Of a DNA stretch of 64,000 nucleotides, positions 26,097 to 34,578 are shown in pieces. The position numbers and the translations under genes are program-made. Source of the stretch: Kiritimatiellia bacterium. Its GTDB lineage: Bacteria > Verrucomicrobiota > Kiritimatiellia > CAIVKH01. Position 1 is the first letter of the stretch, and each line of letters begins with the position of its first letter. The DNA lies in NCBI GenBank assembly GCA_023953695.1, contig JAMLJG010000002.1, forward strand, positions 186,001 through 250,000. Reading direction: 5' to 3'. The notes below the pieces were generated by a model. That model was not told the origin of the DNA, did not search any database, and was given only the letters and a program-made list of their open reading frames with translations.

Positions 26097-27764
26097 ATGT
26101 CCAAGCGTAAGGATGAGAGCCGCGCACCCACTGCCACCCACCCCTCGACTCGCACTGCCCCCGGCGTGTTCAAGCGACTGATTTTTTCGCTCGTTCCGCT
26201 CATTCTCCTCCTCGGTCTGGGAGAAGGCGTTGCGCGGCTGATTTCGGGCGATCTGAAAACGAACCGCTACTTCTATGTCGCGGGAGGGCACGAGGAGTAT
26301 TTTGGAACGCGAAAACTCAGCATCCGCTACAACGTCTTCCCCCCCTACTACTGGGTGCCCGAACCCAACACCCCCATCACCAACAACAAGGGATTCCGCG
26401 GTCACGATTGGGCTGACGTCAAACCACCCGGCGTTGTTCGGATCGCAAGTCTCGGCGACTCTTGCACACTCGGCGGGCAGGAGTCCTACTCTGAACGCCT
26501 GGAACGCCTGCTCCACGAGGCGCTCGGAAATACGAAATACGAGGTGCTAAACGGCGGGGTCGGATCGAGCAGCACGTATCAAATGCTGCAAATTTTCGAA
26601 CGCGAGCTTCTGCCCCTGAATCCGGACGCCGTCGTTCTTTTTCTCGGTTGGAACGATCGCTGGGTTCACGATGGACGGCGCGATTCGACGCATCGCTTGC
26701 CGACAGAGTGGCAAGAGAATCTGCGTAAATGGCTATCGAAGTCGCGACTCTTCCAGGCCCTCGTCTATTTCGCCGACTCGCGGCGCTCACAGAAGGTCGA
26801 ACAGCGCGTGCCCGCGAACGAAACCGCAAAGAATCTGAAGCGCCTCGCCAAAATCTGCCGCGATCGAAATCTGACGCTCTATCTCTGCACAACGCCAGAT
26901 GGCATGCCGGACCAAGCAATTCGATCTCGATTCGACGACAACAAGGCGCAGCGCGATTGGGACTGGCAGCTCTATCAGCTCTTCAAGGATAAAACTGACG
27001 ACCCTATTGCCGTGTGGCGCTACATCCAAAACCTCTACTGCGACACTGTTCGCACGGTGGCAAAGGAAGAGTCGGTTCAACTCATTGACCTCGAACAGGA
27101 AGTGGCCGAGCGCCGCGCACTCTACAAAGAGCCTCCGCTCTATTTCTACAAAGATGGGATTCACTTCACAGAACTGGGCTTGCAGGAAGTGGCTCGCACG
27201 CTGGCCTTGGCAATCACGAAAGATGCTGAACACGCCGCAGTCGCGGCCTACATCGAATCGGCGCCCTATTTTGCGACCAATGCATTTATCTACGCGAATC
27301 AATTCCAGTTCGCCGCCGCGAGCGACTTCCTCCAAAAAGCGGAAGCGCTGGGCGCGACCCCGGCCGGGGCCGATGCACTAAAGGAACGCATCGCTGCAGA
27401 GCGCCCATTCTTTGATCGCTACGATGCGGCGAGAATGGAGCTATCCAATCGCGGCGACCCCAAGAAGGTGCTGGCGGAATACCAGGTTTGTCTGGCCATG
27501 CGTCCCGACGATCAGGATTTCAGACTCGATGTCGCGGATTTGGCCAAAGGTGAGCGGAACTACCAGCTCGCCTTGCAAACCGCGCTCGGCGTAAAGGTTG
27601 ACTACACTCCGCAAAATCTCTATCGCGCACTTTGGATCGGCGCGGAAAGCGCGAGCGCGCTTCGCGATGGAAACACAACGCTTCAGTTGCTCCAACAAAT
27701 CGCGCGGCTCTTTCCACAAGATGTGCGCGCGCGCCAGATCCTCGCGCAGCACGGCATCCACTAA
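26097..27764 (+). CDS. Membrane-anchored SGNH/GDSL hydrolase family protein
   Basis: The 555-residue protein has a basic N-terminus, one hydrophobic helix (residues about 25-45) and an extracytoplasmic SGNH domain. That domain shows the nucleophile Ser in IASLGDSCTLGG, the glycine block VLNGGVGSSST, the Asn block FLGWNDRW and the catalytic D-x-x-H in KDGIHFTELG. Such proteins add or remove acyl groups on envelope glycans, like AlgX/DltD-type enzymes. The last 190 residues are helical and repeat-like (TPR-type is possible). It is divergent from gmhA and convergent with a GT-C gene, so a role in decorating surface glycan is plausible but unproven. Confidence 0.82.
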   Translation: MSKRKDESRAPTATHPSTRTAPGVFKRLIFSLVPLILLLGLGEGVARLISGDLKTNRYFYVAGGHEEYFGTRKLSIRYNVFPPYYWVPEPNTPITNNKGFRGHDWADVKPPGVVRIASLGDSCTLGGQESYSERLERLLHEALGNTKYEVLNGGVGSSSTYQMLQIFERELLPLNPDAVVLFLGWNDRWVHDGRRDSTHRLPTEWQENLRKWLSKSRLFQALVYFADSRRSQKVEQRVPANETAKNLKRLAKICRDRNLTLYLCTTPDGMPDQAIRSRFDDNKAQRDWDWQLYQLFKDKTDDPIAVWRYIQNLYCDTVRTVAKEESVQLIDLEQEVAERRALYKEPPLYFYKDGIHFTELGLQEVARTLALAITKDAEHAAVAAYIESAPYFATNAFIYANQFQFAAASDFLQKAEALGATPAGADALKERIAAERPFFDRYDAARMELSNRGDPKKVLAEYQVCLAMRPDDQDFRLDVADLAKGERNYQLALQTALGVKVDYTPQNLYRALWIGAESASALRDGNTTLQLLQQIARLFPQDVRARQILAQHGIH

Positions 27765-27775
27765 CGCAATCCTAA

Positions 27776-27799
27776 CGCTCCTCGCTCGCGCGCGGAGCG
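27776..27799. terminator. Possible bidirectional hairpin between convergent genes
   Basis: CGCTCC (27776-27781) and GGAGCG (27794-27799) form a 6-bp inverted repeat around a GC-only loop in the 35-bp gap between two convergent stops. There is no T-tract on either side, so this is only a weak terminator candidate. Confidence 0.3.
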
Positions 27800-29797
27800 C
27801 TAGTTCTGCGGCGCAACGCGCGATACGGACGCGCCGTGGACATAGAGCGTCGCATCCATTTGCTTCGGCGACGGAAGCACTTCGAACGTGAGCTTCATCT
27901 CGCCCGGCGCGACTAGCGCGTTGATGGCCAGTTCGCCCACGCGATCGCCGGGTATCTCCACACGGTCAGCAACTCGCTGATTGTCCGGGCCGTAAATCGT
28001 GAGGCGACACCCATTGGGTGGCGCCATGGCCTGAATGGCTATGCGGCCGGACTGATTGCTTGTGGAAGCATTCCCAATGATCAGGGTGGCGAATTGGCGG
28101 GTGACCAGCCAGTCATTCATGCCGCGATCCTTCACATAATGCCAGTCCGCACCAAAATAGTGATAGAGCGCACGCCCCTGCTTGCGGGCGAGCTCAGCCA
28201 TGTCCTCGGGACGATTGTAGGAAATCAAAATATGGTCAATGTAGCGATTCTGCCACTGCGTATCGCCGGTGGGCTGCGTTTTCAACTTCACCATCTTTTG
28301 GAAGGCCGGATCCGTCAGCCACACTTGGTTCACGAATAGATCGGAGCGTGGAACAGGCTTGTTGAATGGCGTGAGCGGATCGAGAAGGTCCGTCGGCCAA
28401 TACTCCACATACGCCGTTGTCGGAAAGCGTTGGAAGAGTGAGACCATCCGCTCTTGCACCTGGAGGCGCCGATAGTCCTCCGCCGAGCTCCACGTGACGG
28501 GAAAGGTCGCCGAGCGACCGGGGGTCGGATAGACCGAGGGGACTCCGCGCAGTTCATAGCCGTTCCAAAAACAATAGATCCCGTTCTCCGGCAGGTGGCT
28601 CTGAACCCAACGCGCCAGTTCTTTGAAGTTCGACCCGCGGCATTCCAACTGGGTGACTAACCACGAATTGTATCCGAGCCATGCAAGGAGCACCGCGGCC
28701 AGCGCATAGCGCAGTGACGCCAGTATCCTCGGCGCACGCTCGACAATTTTCTCGCTGAGCGAGGCGATCCCAACACCCGCCACAACGAGAAGAATCGGCA
28801 TACTCGCGGCAAAATAGCGAATCTCAAAACGCGCGACGCGGAGGAGATAGGCCTGCAGAGCAAAGCTGATTGCCAGGTGCACCAACAACAAACGCGCCGT
28901 GCGCTTGGTGTTCGTCTGAGCCCGAAGCAGCGAATAGACACCCCATCCCAGCACAGCGATAAACGGCAACAGCGCCCACCACGCCTCGCCCCACCCCATT
29001 CGCCCCAGCAAATCCTTCAAGATGGATGAACTGATTCTCCGCACCGATGCCGATGCGTCTGAATCCACCCAGCCTTTGCCGAGAAGTTTCAACAGGAACG
29101 GAAGGAAAAACAGAAAAGGCGCGCCGAGAATGGCCACGAGCGAAAGCAGGCGATTCGGAGTGCGTGTTTGCGGGTTTGCCAGCAACGCCACACCGAGCAC
29201 GGCGCACCACGAGGCGAGGAAAACCAGGCCCGAAAGGTGCGCGTAGAGCAAGAGGACGGACAACACTCCATACGCCGCGATGTCGCGAAGCGACGGCTTC
29301 CGGCCCTCGCGCGCGGCGTCAAAGATTCTCAATCCGGCCCAGAGCACGCCGGTCGAAAAGCAGATCAACATGCTGTAGTCGTAGGCCTCGCGACTGTAAT
29401 ACACATGAAACGGAGATAGCGCGGTGAGCGCCATCGCCCAAAGCGCCGCTTTCACTCCTGCGAGACGGCGCGTCAACGCGAAGACCAGGGGCAAGGAAGC
29501 GACGCCGATCAAGGTGAAGGGCAATCGCGCGAGAAATTCTGACGGGAACCCCGATGTTGCCACATCGTGCCCCCAGAGCACAGCTTTGAGAACAATCATC
29601 AGCAAGGGAAGCCGATGCATGAAGAGGAAACGTTGCAATTCCGTTCCGTAAGCAGTGAAGAGCCCCTTCTCCTGCAAGGCGAATTGCACAACGTTGACTT
29701 CGTCTATCTGAAACGAAGCGCGTCCCAAATCGAGGAGACGAAATATCAGTCCCGCGACAAGAAGAGCCCAGAAAATTGTCTTCTGTTTTGCGTTCAT
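27800..29797 (-). CDS. GT-C membrane glycosyltransferase (GT39/PMT_2-like)
   Basis: The 665-residue protein has a hydrophobic N-terminal half of roughly ten helices and a soluble C-terminal domain. The first loop carries the acidic pair in GRASFQIDEVNVV, and a second family loop reads VYYSREAYDYSML. This matches PMT_2/ArnT-type transferases that use polyprenyl-phosphate sugars on the periplasmic side. Its start overlaps the upstream oxidoreductase stop by ATGA, and it ends a five-gene cassette headed by an ArnC-like GT2 that probably makes its lipid-linked donor. Confidence 0.87.
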   Translation of the reverse strand: MNAKQKTIFWALLVAGLIFRLLDLGRASFQIDEVNVVQFALQEKGLFTAYGTELQRFLFMHRLPLLMIVLKAVLWGHDVATSGFPSEFLARLPFTLIGVASLPLVFALTRRLAGVKAALWAMALTALSPFHVYYSREAYDYSMLICFSTGVLWAGLRIFDAAREGRKPSLRDIAAYGVLSVLLLYAHLSGLVFLASWCAVLGVALLANPQTRTPNRLLSLVAILGAPFLFFLPFLLKLLGKGWVDSDASASVRRISSSILKDLLGRMGWGEAWWALLPFIAVLGWGVYSLLRAQTNTKRTARLLLVHLAISFALQAYLLRVARFEIRYFAASMPILLVVAGVGIASLSEKIVERAPRILASLRYALAAVLLAWLGYNSWLVTQLECRGSNFKELARWVQSHLPENGIYCFWNGYELRGVPSVYPTPGRSATFPVTWSSAEDYRRLQVQERMVSLFQRFPTTAYVEYWPTDLLDPLTPFNKPVPRSDLFVNQVWLTDPAFQKMVKLKTQPTGDTQWQNRYIDHILISYNRPEDMAELARKQGRALYHYFGADWHYVKDRGMNDWLVTRQFATLIIGNASTSNQSGRIAIQAMAPPNGCRLTIYGPDNQRVADRVEIPGDRVGELAINALVAPGEMKLTFEVLPSPKQMDATLYVHGASVSRVAPQN

Positions 29798-30762
29798 CGA
29801 AAAGTCCTAACCGTTTGCGCAATGGAAAGCGCGGCTTGGGCGTCGTCCAACGTGCTGCAAAACGAGTCGCCTCCAGAAATCGCCTGGACAAAATGTTCGA
29901 ATTCGATGCGCCACGAATCATCGGAGCCCGGATATTCCCATCGCTGCGTCTCCGGAGGGCCCATCTGCGGCAGCATCCGATAGTGTGTCAACGACTCAGG
30001 GCCATAGCTCCCCCCGAGTCCTTCCACTTGCAGCTTCCCATCGCGACCCACAATCTCCATCGAAAACATATTTTTCCACTCGGTCCAGGTGGCGTGAAGA
30101 AATGCCGCTTGTCCCGAAGCAGTTCGGAGGAGCATGAAGGCGTTGTCTTCCACCGCCATCTTCCAAAAGTATGTGGGCGCATAGCCCTGCACATGGGGAA
30201 AATCGCCGAGAAACCAGCGCGACAGATCAATCAGATGCACGCCTTGATCAATCGCCTCGCCGCCGCCGGATTTCGCTTCATTTGCACGCCACTCTTTCTC
30301 ATACCCAATTCGCCCGCCGTGCCCGTAGCGCCCGCGAATGAATATCAAAGGACCCAGTGCGCCGGAATCCACAATGGCGCGCGCTTGCAAGAGCGCGGGA
30401 TGAAATCGGTGATTATAGCCAAACCGAACGACACGATTCGCGCGGAGCGCCGCGTCGCGCACGGCCTCCAATTCTTCCGGCCGGCAGGCGCCGGGCTTTT
30501 CTACTAACACGTGTTTTCCGGCGCGCAACGCGTCAGCGGCGAGTCCTGCCAGTTGGTCGTGTGTCGTCGCGATGATGACGACTTTGATATCGCGAGCTGC
30601 TTGCAGGGCTTCCGCAGAGCGTTCAACGCGCGCGCCGATGCGTTCCGCCAAAGCCGAAGCCTTCGCTTCATCCACATCGCAGACAGCCACAACGCGATGA
30701 GGAGCGACGCACAACGCTCGCTTGGCGCCAATGAGGCCGCATCCAATGATCCCGATATTCAT
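29794..30762 (-). CDS. Gfo/Idh/MocA-family sugar oxidoreductase
   Basis: The 322-residue protein starts IGIIGCGLIGAKRA (NAD(P) loop). It has IIATTHDQLA, the catalytic-lysine motif HVLVEKPGA, and the C-terminal alpha/beta domain with GGEAIDQGVHLIDLSRWFLGD, whose D-x-x-x-H is a common active-site pair. Family members in glycan loci oxidise or reduce nucleotide-linked sugars at C3 (WlbA-like). I chose 30762 (ATG) because it gives the Rossmann motif at the N-terminus and overlaps the SDR stop as ATGA. Substrate unknown. Confidence 0.88.
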   Translation of the reverse strand: MNIGIIGCGLIGAKRALCVAPHRVVAVCDVDEAKASALAERIGARVERSAEALQAARDIKVVIIATTHDQLAGLAADALRAGKHVLVEKPGACRPEELEAVRDAALRANRVVRFGYNHRFHPALLQARAIVDSGALGPLIFIRGRYGHGGRIGYEKEWRANEAKSGGGEAIDQGVHLIDLSRWFLGDFPHVQGYAPTYFWKMAVEDNAFMLLRTASGQAAFLHATWTEWKNMFSMEIVGRDGKLQVEGLGGSYGPESLTHYRMLPQMGPPETQRWEYPGSDDSWRIEFEHFVQAISGGDSFCSTLDDAQAALSIAQTVRTFR

Positions 30763-31640
30763 GAACCCGCGTCCCACTTGTGACCGCGATCCTCCGGGAC
30801 GATGCGGCGAAGCGTGTAGATATCGGAACCCGATAGTTCTTCGCGGCGCTGAGGCAACGAGGCCCACGGATCCCACGGCGCACTGAGCAGGCGACCCGTG
30901 ATCCCGTCGCTCTCCGAACTCGCGAGAAAAACGCACAGCGCTGTCGCTCTCGCAAATGCGTCATGCTCGCCGCGCCGCTGCCGCTCGATCTCCTTGCTAT
31001 AGCCCGTGCCCAAAATGTCCGCTCCAATTTCCATCACATCGTCAGCCATCTTCGTCGCCAGCAATCCCGGCGCAACCGCGTTGACATCAATCGCGTTCTC
31101 GGCGAGTTCCAATGCGAGCGTTTCCGTCAAGCGGACAAGTCCGGTCTTAGATGCGCCATATGAACTCAGATTTCGTATGGCCTTCGTCGCGCCGCCGCCG
31201 GAGATGTTGATAATTTTCCCACGGCCTGCTCGCTTCATGTGCGGAATTATGCAGCGACACAAATACGCGGGACCGAAAAGATTCAGTTCAAGCGCCTCGC
31301 GCCATTGCGCCCAATCCGATTCCTCCAGTGGCGCGCGCGGCCCGGCTGTGCCCGCGCAATTCACCAAAATGTCCACCCGCCCCCAAGCGCCCAAAACGGA
31401 TTCAACGATGTGTTCGATGTCGCGCTCTTGCGACACGTCGCCCGGAACAGCCAACACAGCTTGGCCCTCGCTCAACGTGGGCGTCAGCTCCGCGCACAAC
31501 TTCGTCAGTTTGTCGGCCGAGCGCGCAACCGCGGCGACCGATGCGCCTTCTTGCACAAAGTGGCGGGCAATCCGCTCACCAAAGCCTTGACTTGCGCCCG
31601 TGACCAAGGCCACACGGCCCCCCAACCGCTTCTCACTCAC
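30759..31640 (-). CDS. Short-chain dehydrogenase/reductase (classical SDR)
   Basis: The 293-residue protein has VALVTGASQGFGERIA (cofactor loop), ILVNCAGTAG, NISGGGATKA and the catalytic Y-x-x-x-K in SSYGASKTG. The start is a GTG at 31640 whose bases overlap the previous stop (GTGA, 31637-31640). Upstream in-frame starts would add about 48 unlike residues inside the neighbouring gene. Classical SDRs with sugar or polyketide substrates look alike, so the substrate is open. Its place between an epimerase and a Gfo/Idh enzyme suggests a step in making a modified sugar. Confidence 0.88.
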   Translation of the reverse strand: MSEKRLGGRVALVTGASQGFGERIARHFVQEGASVAAVARSADKLTKLCAELTPTLSEGQAVLAVPGDVSQERDIEHIVESVLGAWGRVDILVNCAGTAGPRAPLEESDWAQWREALELNLFGPAYLCRCIIPHMKRAGRGKIINISGGGATKAIRNLSSYGASKTGLVRLTETLALELAENAIDVNAVAPGLLATKMADDVMEIGADILGTGYSKEIERQRRGEHDAFARATALCVFLASSESDGITGRLLSAPWDPWASLPQRREELSGSDIYTLRRIVPEDRGHKWDAGS

Positions 31641-32593
31641 GCGCGCGCCTCCAACAACCACGGGTTCTCTCGCAGGTATTCCACCGTCTTGACGACTCCC
31701 TCGCGAATGGTTAACCGCGGAGCCCAACCGAGCGATCGGATTCGCGCGCAATCGAGGAAAATGAAGGGGTTGTCGCCAACCCACCCACGATCGCCTCCTG
31801 AAAACTTCAACTCGGGCTTCACGTTCAACGCCTCACAAATCCAGCCGATCGAATCCGTCACTCGGCAATATTCGTCCGCACCTAGATTGAATACCCCGAC
31901 CGGATCGCGCCCCTTTTCGAGGGCGGTCAGCATGGCATCAATGCAATCCTTCACGTACAGATAGGACTTCCGCTGCGTTCCATCGCCCAGCACGCGCAAT
32001 TCCTGAGGGTGCTCGCGTAGCTGCTTGTAGAAGTCAAACACGTGGCCGTGACTGTAGCGCTCGCCGAGGAGTGAAACAAAACGGAAGATGAAGCCCTGCA
32101 GGCCATAGCCTGCCGCGTAGGCAGCAATCATTCCCTCGCCTGCCAGCTTGGATGCCGCATAGAGCGACGTTTGGATGGGAAACGGAGCGTCCTCCGGTGT
32201 CGGAAATACCTTCGCCTCGCCATATACCGAGCCTGTCGAAGAAAACGCAATTCGGCGCGCGCCGGCGGCCCGCATCGCTTCAAGCACATTGTGTGTCGCG
32301 ATCGTGTTCTGTTCCAAGTCGCGCCTCGGATGATCCAAGCCAAACCGAACATCCGCATTGGCAGCGAGGTGGAACACGGTGTCGCAACCGCGCATCGCCT
32401 CCGTCAACGCCGCGACGTCCAGCACATCGCCGCGCACAAAGCGAAAGTGCGGGTTGCCCGCATACGGATTGAAATAGTCCAGAAACCCGCTGCTCAAGTT
32501 GTCATAGGCAACCACAGAGTGGCCATCGCCAACCAGGCGATCCACCAGATGGCTCCCGATAAAGCCCGCCCCACCCGTCACTAAAACATTCAC
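31637..32593 (-). CDS. NAD-dependent epimerase (GalE-like extended SDR)
   Basis: The 318-residue protein has MNVLVTGGAGFIGSHLVDRL, AYDNLSSGFLDYF, FSSTGSVYGE and the catalytic Y-x-x-x-K in SLYAASKLAGE, and it ends with the typical SWAPR-like segment LGWAPRLTIREGV. It most resembles UDP-glucose 4-epimerase and related WbpP/Gmd-type enzymes. It overlaps the GT2 stop by ATGA and the SDR start by GTGA. With the next two oxidoreductases it probably prepares the sugar moved by the GT enzymes at either end of the cassette. Confidence 0.9.
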   Translation of the reverse strand: MNVLVTGGAGFIGSHLVDRLVGDGHSVVAYDNLSSGFLDYFNPYAGNPHFRFVRGDVLDVAALTEAMRGCDTVFHLAANADVRFGLDHPRRDLEQNTIATHNVLEAMRAAGARRIAFSSTGSVYGEAKVFPTPEDAPFPIQTSLYAASKLAGEGMIAAYAAGYGLQGFIFRFVSLLGERYSHGHVFDFYKQLREHPQELRVLGDGTQRKSYLYVKDCIDAMLTALEKGRDPVGVFNLGADEYCRVTDSIGWICEALNVKPELKFSGGDRGWVGDNPFIFLDCARIRSLGWAPRLTIREGVVKTVEYLRENPWLLEARA

Positions 32594-33573
32594 GACACTT
32601 CCTCAAAATTGACGCGGCGGGCGACTCGATACTTGGGCCGCTGCCGCACTTCCTCATAGATGCGCCCGATGTATTCGCCCATGATGCCGAGACAGATCAA
32701 CTGCACACCGCCGAGAAATGTGATGATCAAGATCAGCGGCGCAAGTCCCGCGATCATCCCTTTGTGTGTGAAAATGCGCACCCCTACATAGCCGAGCCCC
32801 AGCAGCACACTCGCCAACGCAACCCCAAATCCCATCACCGTCGCCAAAGTCAGGGGCTTGCTCGAAAAAGCAACAATCCCATTGAACCCAATCCGCAGCG
32901 ACCCTGTGATCTGGCTATACTTGGACTGCCCCGCCGCGCGCGGCGCGCGATCGTATTGAACAATCGTCTGCCGATAGCCCACATAGCCCACCAGCCCGCG
33001 AAGAAATCCGTGCGTTTCCTTCAACTCGCGCAACGCCTCGATGACCTTGCGATCCATCAAACGAAAATCGCCGCTATTGCGCGGAATGGGCGCTTCCGAA
33101 ATCCGATTGATTACCCAATAGCCCACCCACGAAACCAACCGTTTGGGCAGCGTCTCGCCCTCGCGACTCCGGCGTTGGGCGAGCACCACGTCATAGCCCT
33201 CGCGCCACTTGGCGACCAACTCCACAATCAGCTCCGGCGGATCCTGCAAATCCACGTCAATTACAACGCACGCGCGGCCGTGGCACAACTCGATGCCCGC
33301 CATCGTACACGCCGGTTGTCCCCAACGGCGCGTCATCACCAATAGGCGAATTCGCGGATCATTGGCAATCGCGGCCTGAATCACCTCCTCCGTCCGATCG
33401 GGACTCGGATCCAGAACGAACAGAATCTCATACGCCTCTGTTATCCCGCGCAAAATCGGAGTAATACGCGCGAGAAAATCCGGGATCGTGGCTTCTTCCT
33501 TATAGACAGGGACCACAACGGACAGCTCTACATCGGCCACACACGGGTTCGAAGTTGATGGAATATGCGTCAT
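32590..33573 (-). CDS. Polyprenyl-phosphate glycosyltransferase (ArnC/GtrB-like GT2)
   Basis: The 327-residue protein has a GT-A domain with LSVVVPVYKEEATIPDF, FVLDPSPDRTEE, DVDLQDPPELI (DxD site) and RLMDRKVIEAL. Two C-terminal membrane helices follow (about 235-262 and 272-297). It should move a sugar from its nucleotide to undecaprenyl phosphate on the cytoplasmic face. It leads a five-gene cassette (GT2, epimerase, SDR, Gfo/Idh, GT-C) in which every junction overlaps by 4 nt. Sequence and layout resemble the GT2 at 15956-16906, so the two are probably paralogues. Confidence 0.92.
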   Translation of the reverse strand: MTHIPSTSNPCVADVELSVVVPVYKEEATIPDFLARITPILRGITEAYEILFVLDPSPDRTEEVIQAAIANDPRIRLLVMTRRWGQPACTMAGIELCHGRACVVIDVDLQDPPELIVELVAKWREGYDVVLAQRRSREGETLPKRLVSWVGYWVINRISEAPIPRNSGDFRLMDRKVIEALRELKETHGFLRGLVGYVGYRQTIVQYDRAPRAAGQSKYSQITGSLRIGFNGIVAFSSKPLTLATVMGFGVALASVLLGLGYVGVRIFTHKGMIAGLAPLILIITFLGGVQLICLGIMGEYIGRIYEEVRQRPKYRVARRVNFEEVS

Positions 33574-33618
33574 CCCGCGCGATACTATGCGGGAGGCAGA
33601 CTCGTAGTCAACGGCGAG

Positions 33619-34383
33619 CTATTTTTCAGTCGCGTCCTGCGCTTCGTTCTTCCGCTCCGCGCGCTCGCCCGTCAATGGAACGAAGCGAACCGGAAGCACA
33701 TCGCGCTCCTCCATATCACCCTCTGCCGATTTCACAATCAAGCGCAACGCCTGCACCTCTGCCGTCTCGCCGACCGGAATCACCATTCGCCCACCCGGCT
33801 TGAGTTGATCGAGCAGCGGCTGCGGAACATGCGTCGCGCCAGCGGTCACCAGAATCACGTCAAATGGCGCCTCTTCGGGCCAGCCCAGATAGCCATCGCC
33901 CGCGCGCACCGACACATGGGAATAACCCAGCCCTGCCAAGTCCGCCTGCGCCCGAAGAGCCAACGGCTCCACAATCTCAATGCTGAACACGCGCGCGCCC
34001 ATCTCCGCCAACACCGCAGCTTGATAGCCCGAGCCCGTCCCCACCTCCAGCACACGAGCCCCCTTCGTCACACGCGCCAACTCGGTCATCAACGCCACGA
34101 TATACGGCTGCGAAATTGTCTGCCCCCACCCAATCGGCAGCGGACTGTCCGCATAGGCATACGACCGAACGTCATCCGGCACCAAACGATGGCGCGGCAC
34201 AACGCGCATGGCAGCCAGAACCGATTCATCGCGCACCCCACGCCCAGCAAGCTGCTCCGCCACCATCGCTGCGCGAGCGCCGGCAAAATCGTCCCCACTC
34301 GACACATCCCGCGTCCCGCAGCTCGCCATCATGAGCAGCCCTCCGACAAACGAAAACCAACTTCCACCCACAACGCCAATCAT
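33619..34383 (-). CDS. pcm: Protein-L-isoaspartate O-methyltransferase with lipoprotein signal
   Basis: The enzyme methylates L-isoaspartyl residues in aged proteins so that they can be repaired. The 254-residue product has the PCMT core: MVAEQLAGRGVRDESVLAAM, the YAYADSPLPIGWGQTISQPYIVA stretch, SAM loop VLEVGTGSGYQAAVLA and VTAGATHVPQPLLDQL. The first 22 residues are a hydrophobic signal ending in LMMASC, which fits a lipobox, so the protein may be exported and lipid-anchored. That is odd because SAM is cytoplasmic. An internal start near residue 34 (GARAAMVAEQL) would give a cytosolic form of normal length. It lies 45 bp downstream of the GT2 cassette start on the opposite side of its promoter region. 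Confidence 0.88.
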   Translation of the reverse strand: MIGVVGGSWFSFVGGLLMMASCGTRDVSSGDDFAGARAAMVAEQLAGRGVRDESVLAAMRVVPRHRLVPDDVRSYAYADSPLPIGWGQTISQPYIVALMTELARVTKGARVLEVGTGSGYQAAVLAEMGARVFSIEIVEPLALRAQADLAGLGYSHVSVRAGDGYLGWPEEAPFDVILVTAGATHVPQPLLDQLKPGGRMVIPVGETAEVQALRLIVKSAEGDMEERDVLPVRFVPLTGERAERKNEAQDATEK

Positions 34384-34505
34384 GGAAACACTCTATCACA
34401 AAACAGCCCCAAATCCCACACAACCAAAATGCAGCTTGGCGATAAATCACGGCTGGATAGCTCATGCCTTGACCCAAGCTCAACAGCATCGCGGCCAGGG
34501 AAAAG

Positions 34506-34537
34506 GAAAAGCACACGCCTTGCAGCGTGTGCTTTTC
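34506..34537 (-). terminator. Rho-independent terminator of the amylase gene
   Basis: GAAAAGCACACGC (34506-34518) and GCGTGTGCTTTTC (34525-34537) form a perfect 13-bp stem with a 6-nt loop. It lies 42 bp beyond the amylase stop. On the minus strand it ends in CTTTTC followed by CTTTTCC, a short T-rich tail. Confidence 0.85.
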
Positions 34538-34578
34538 TCACGAACTATCCGAACAATGGGTCGGTCTTGCTCCCGCCC

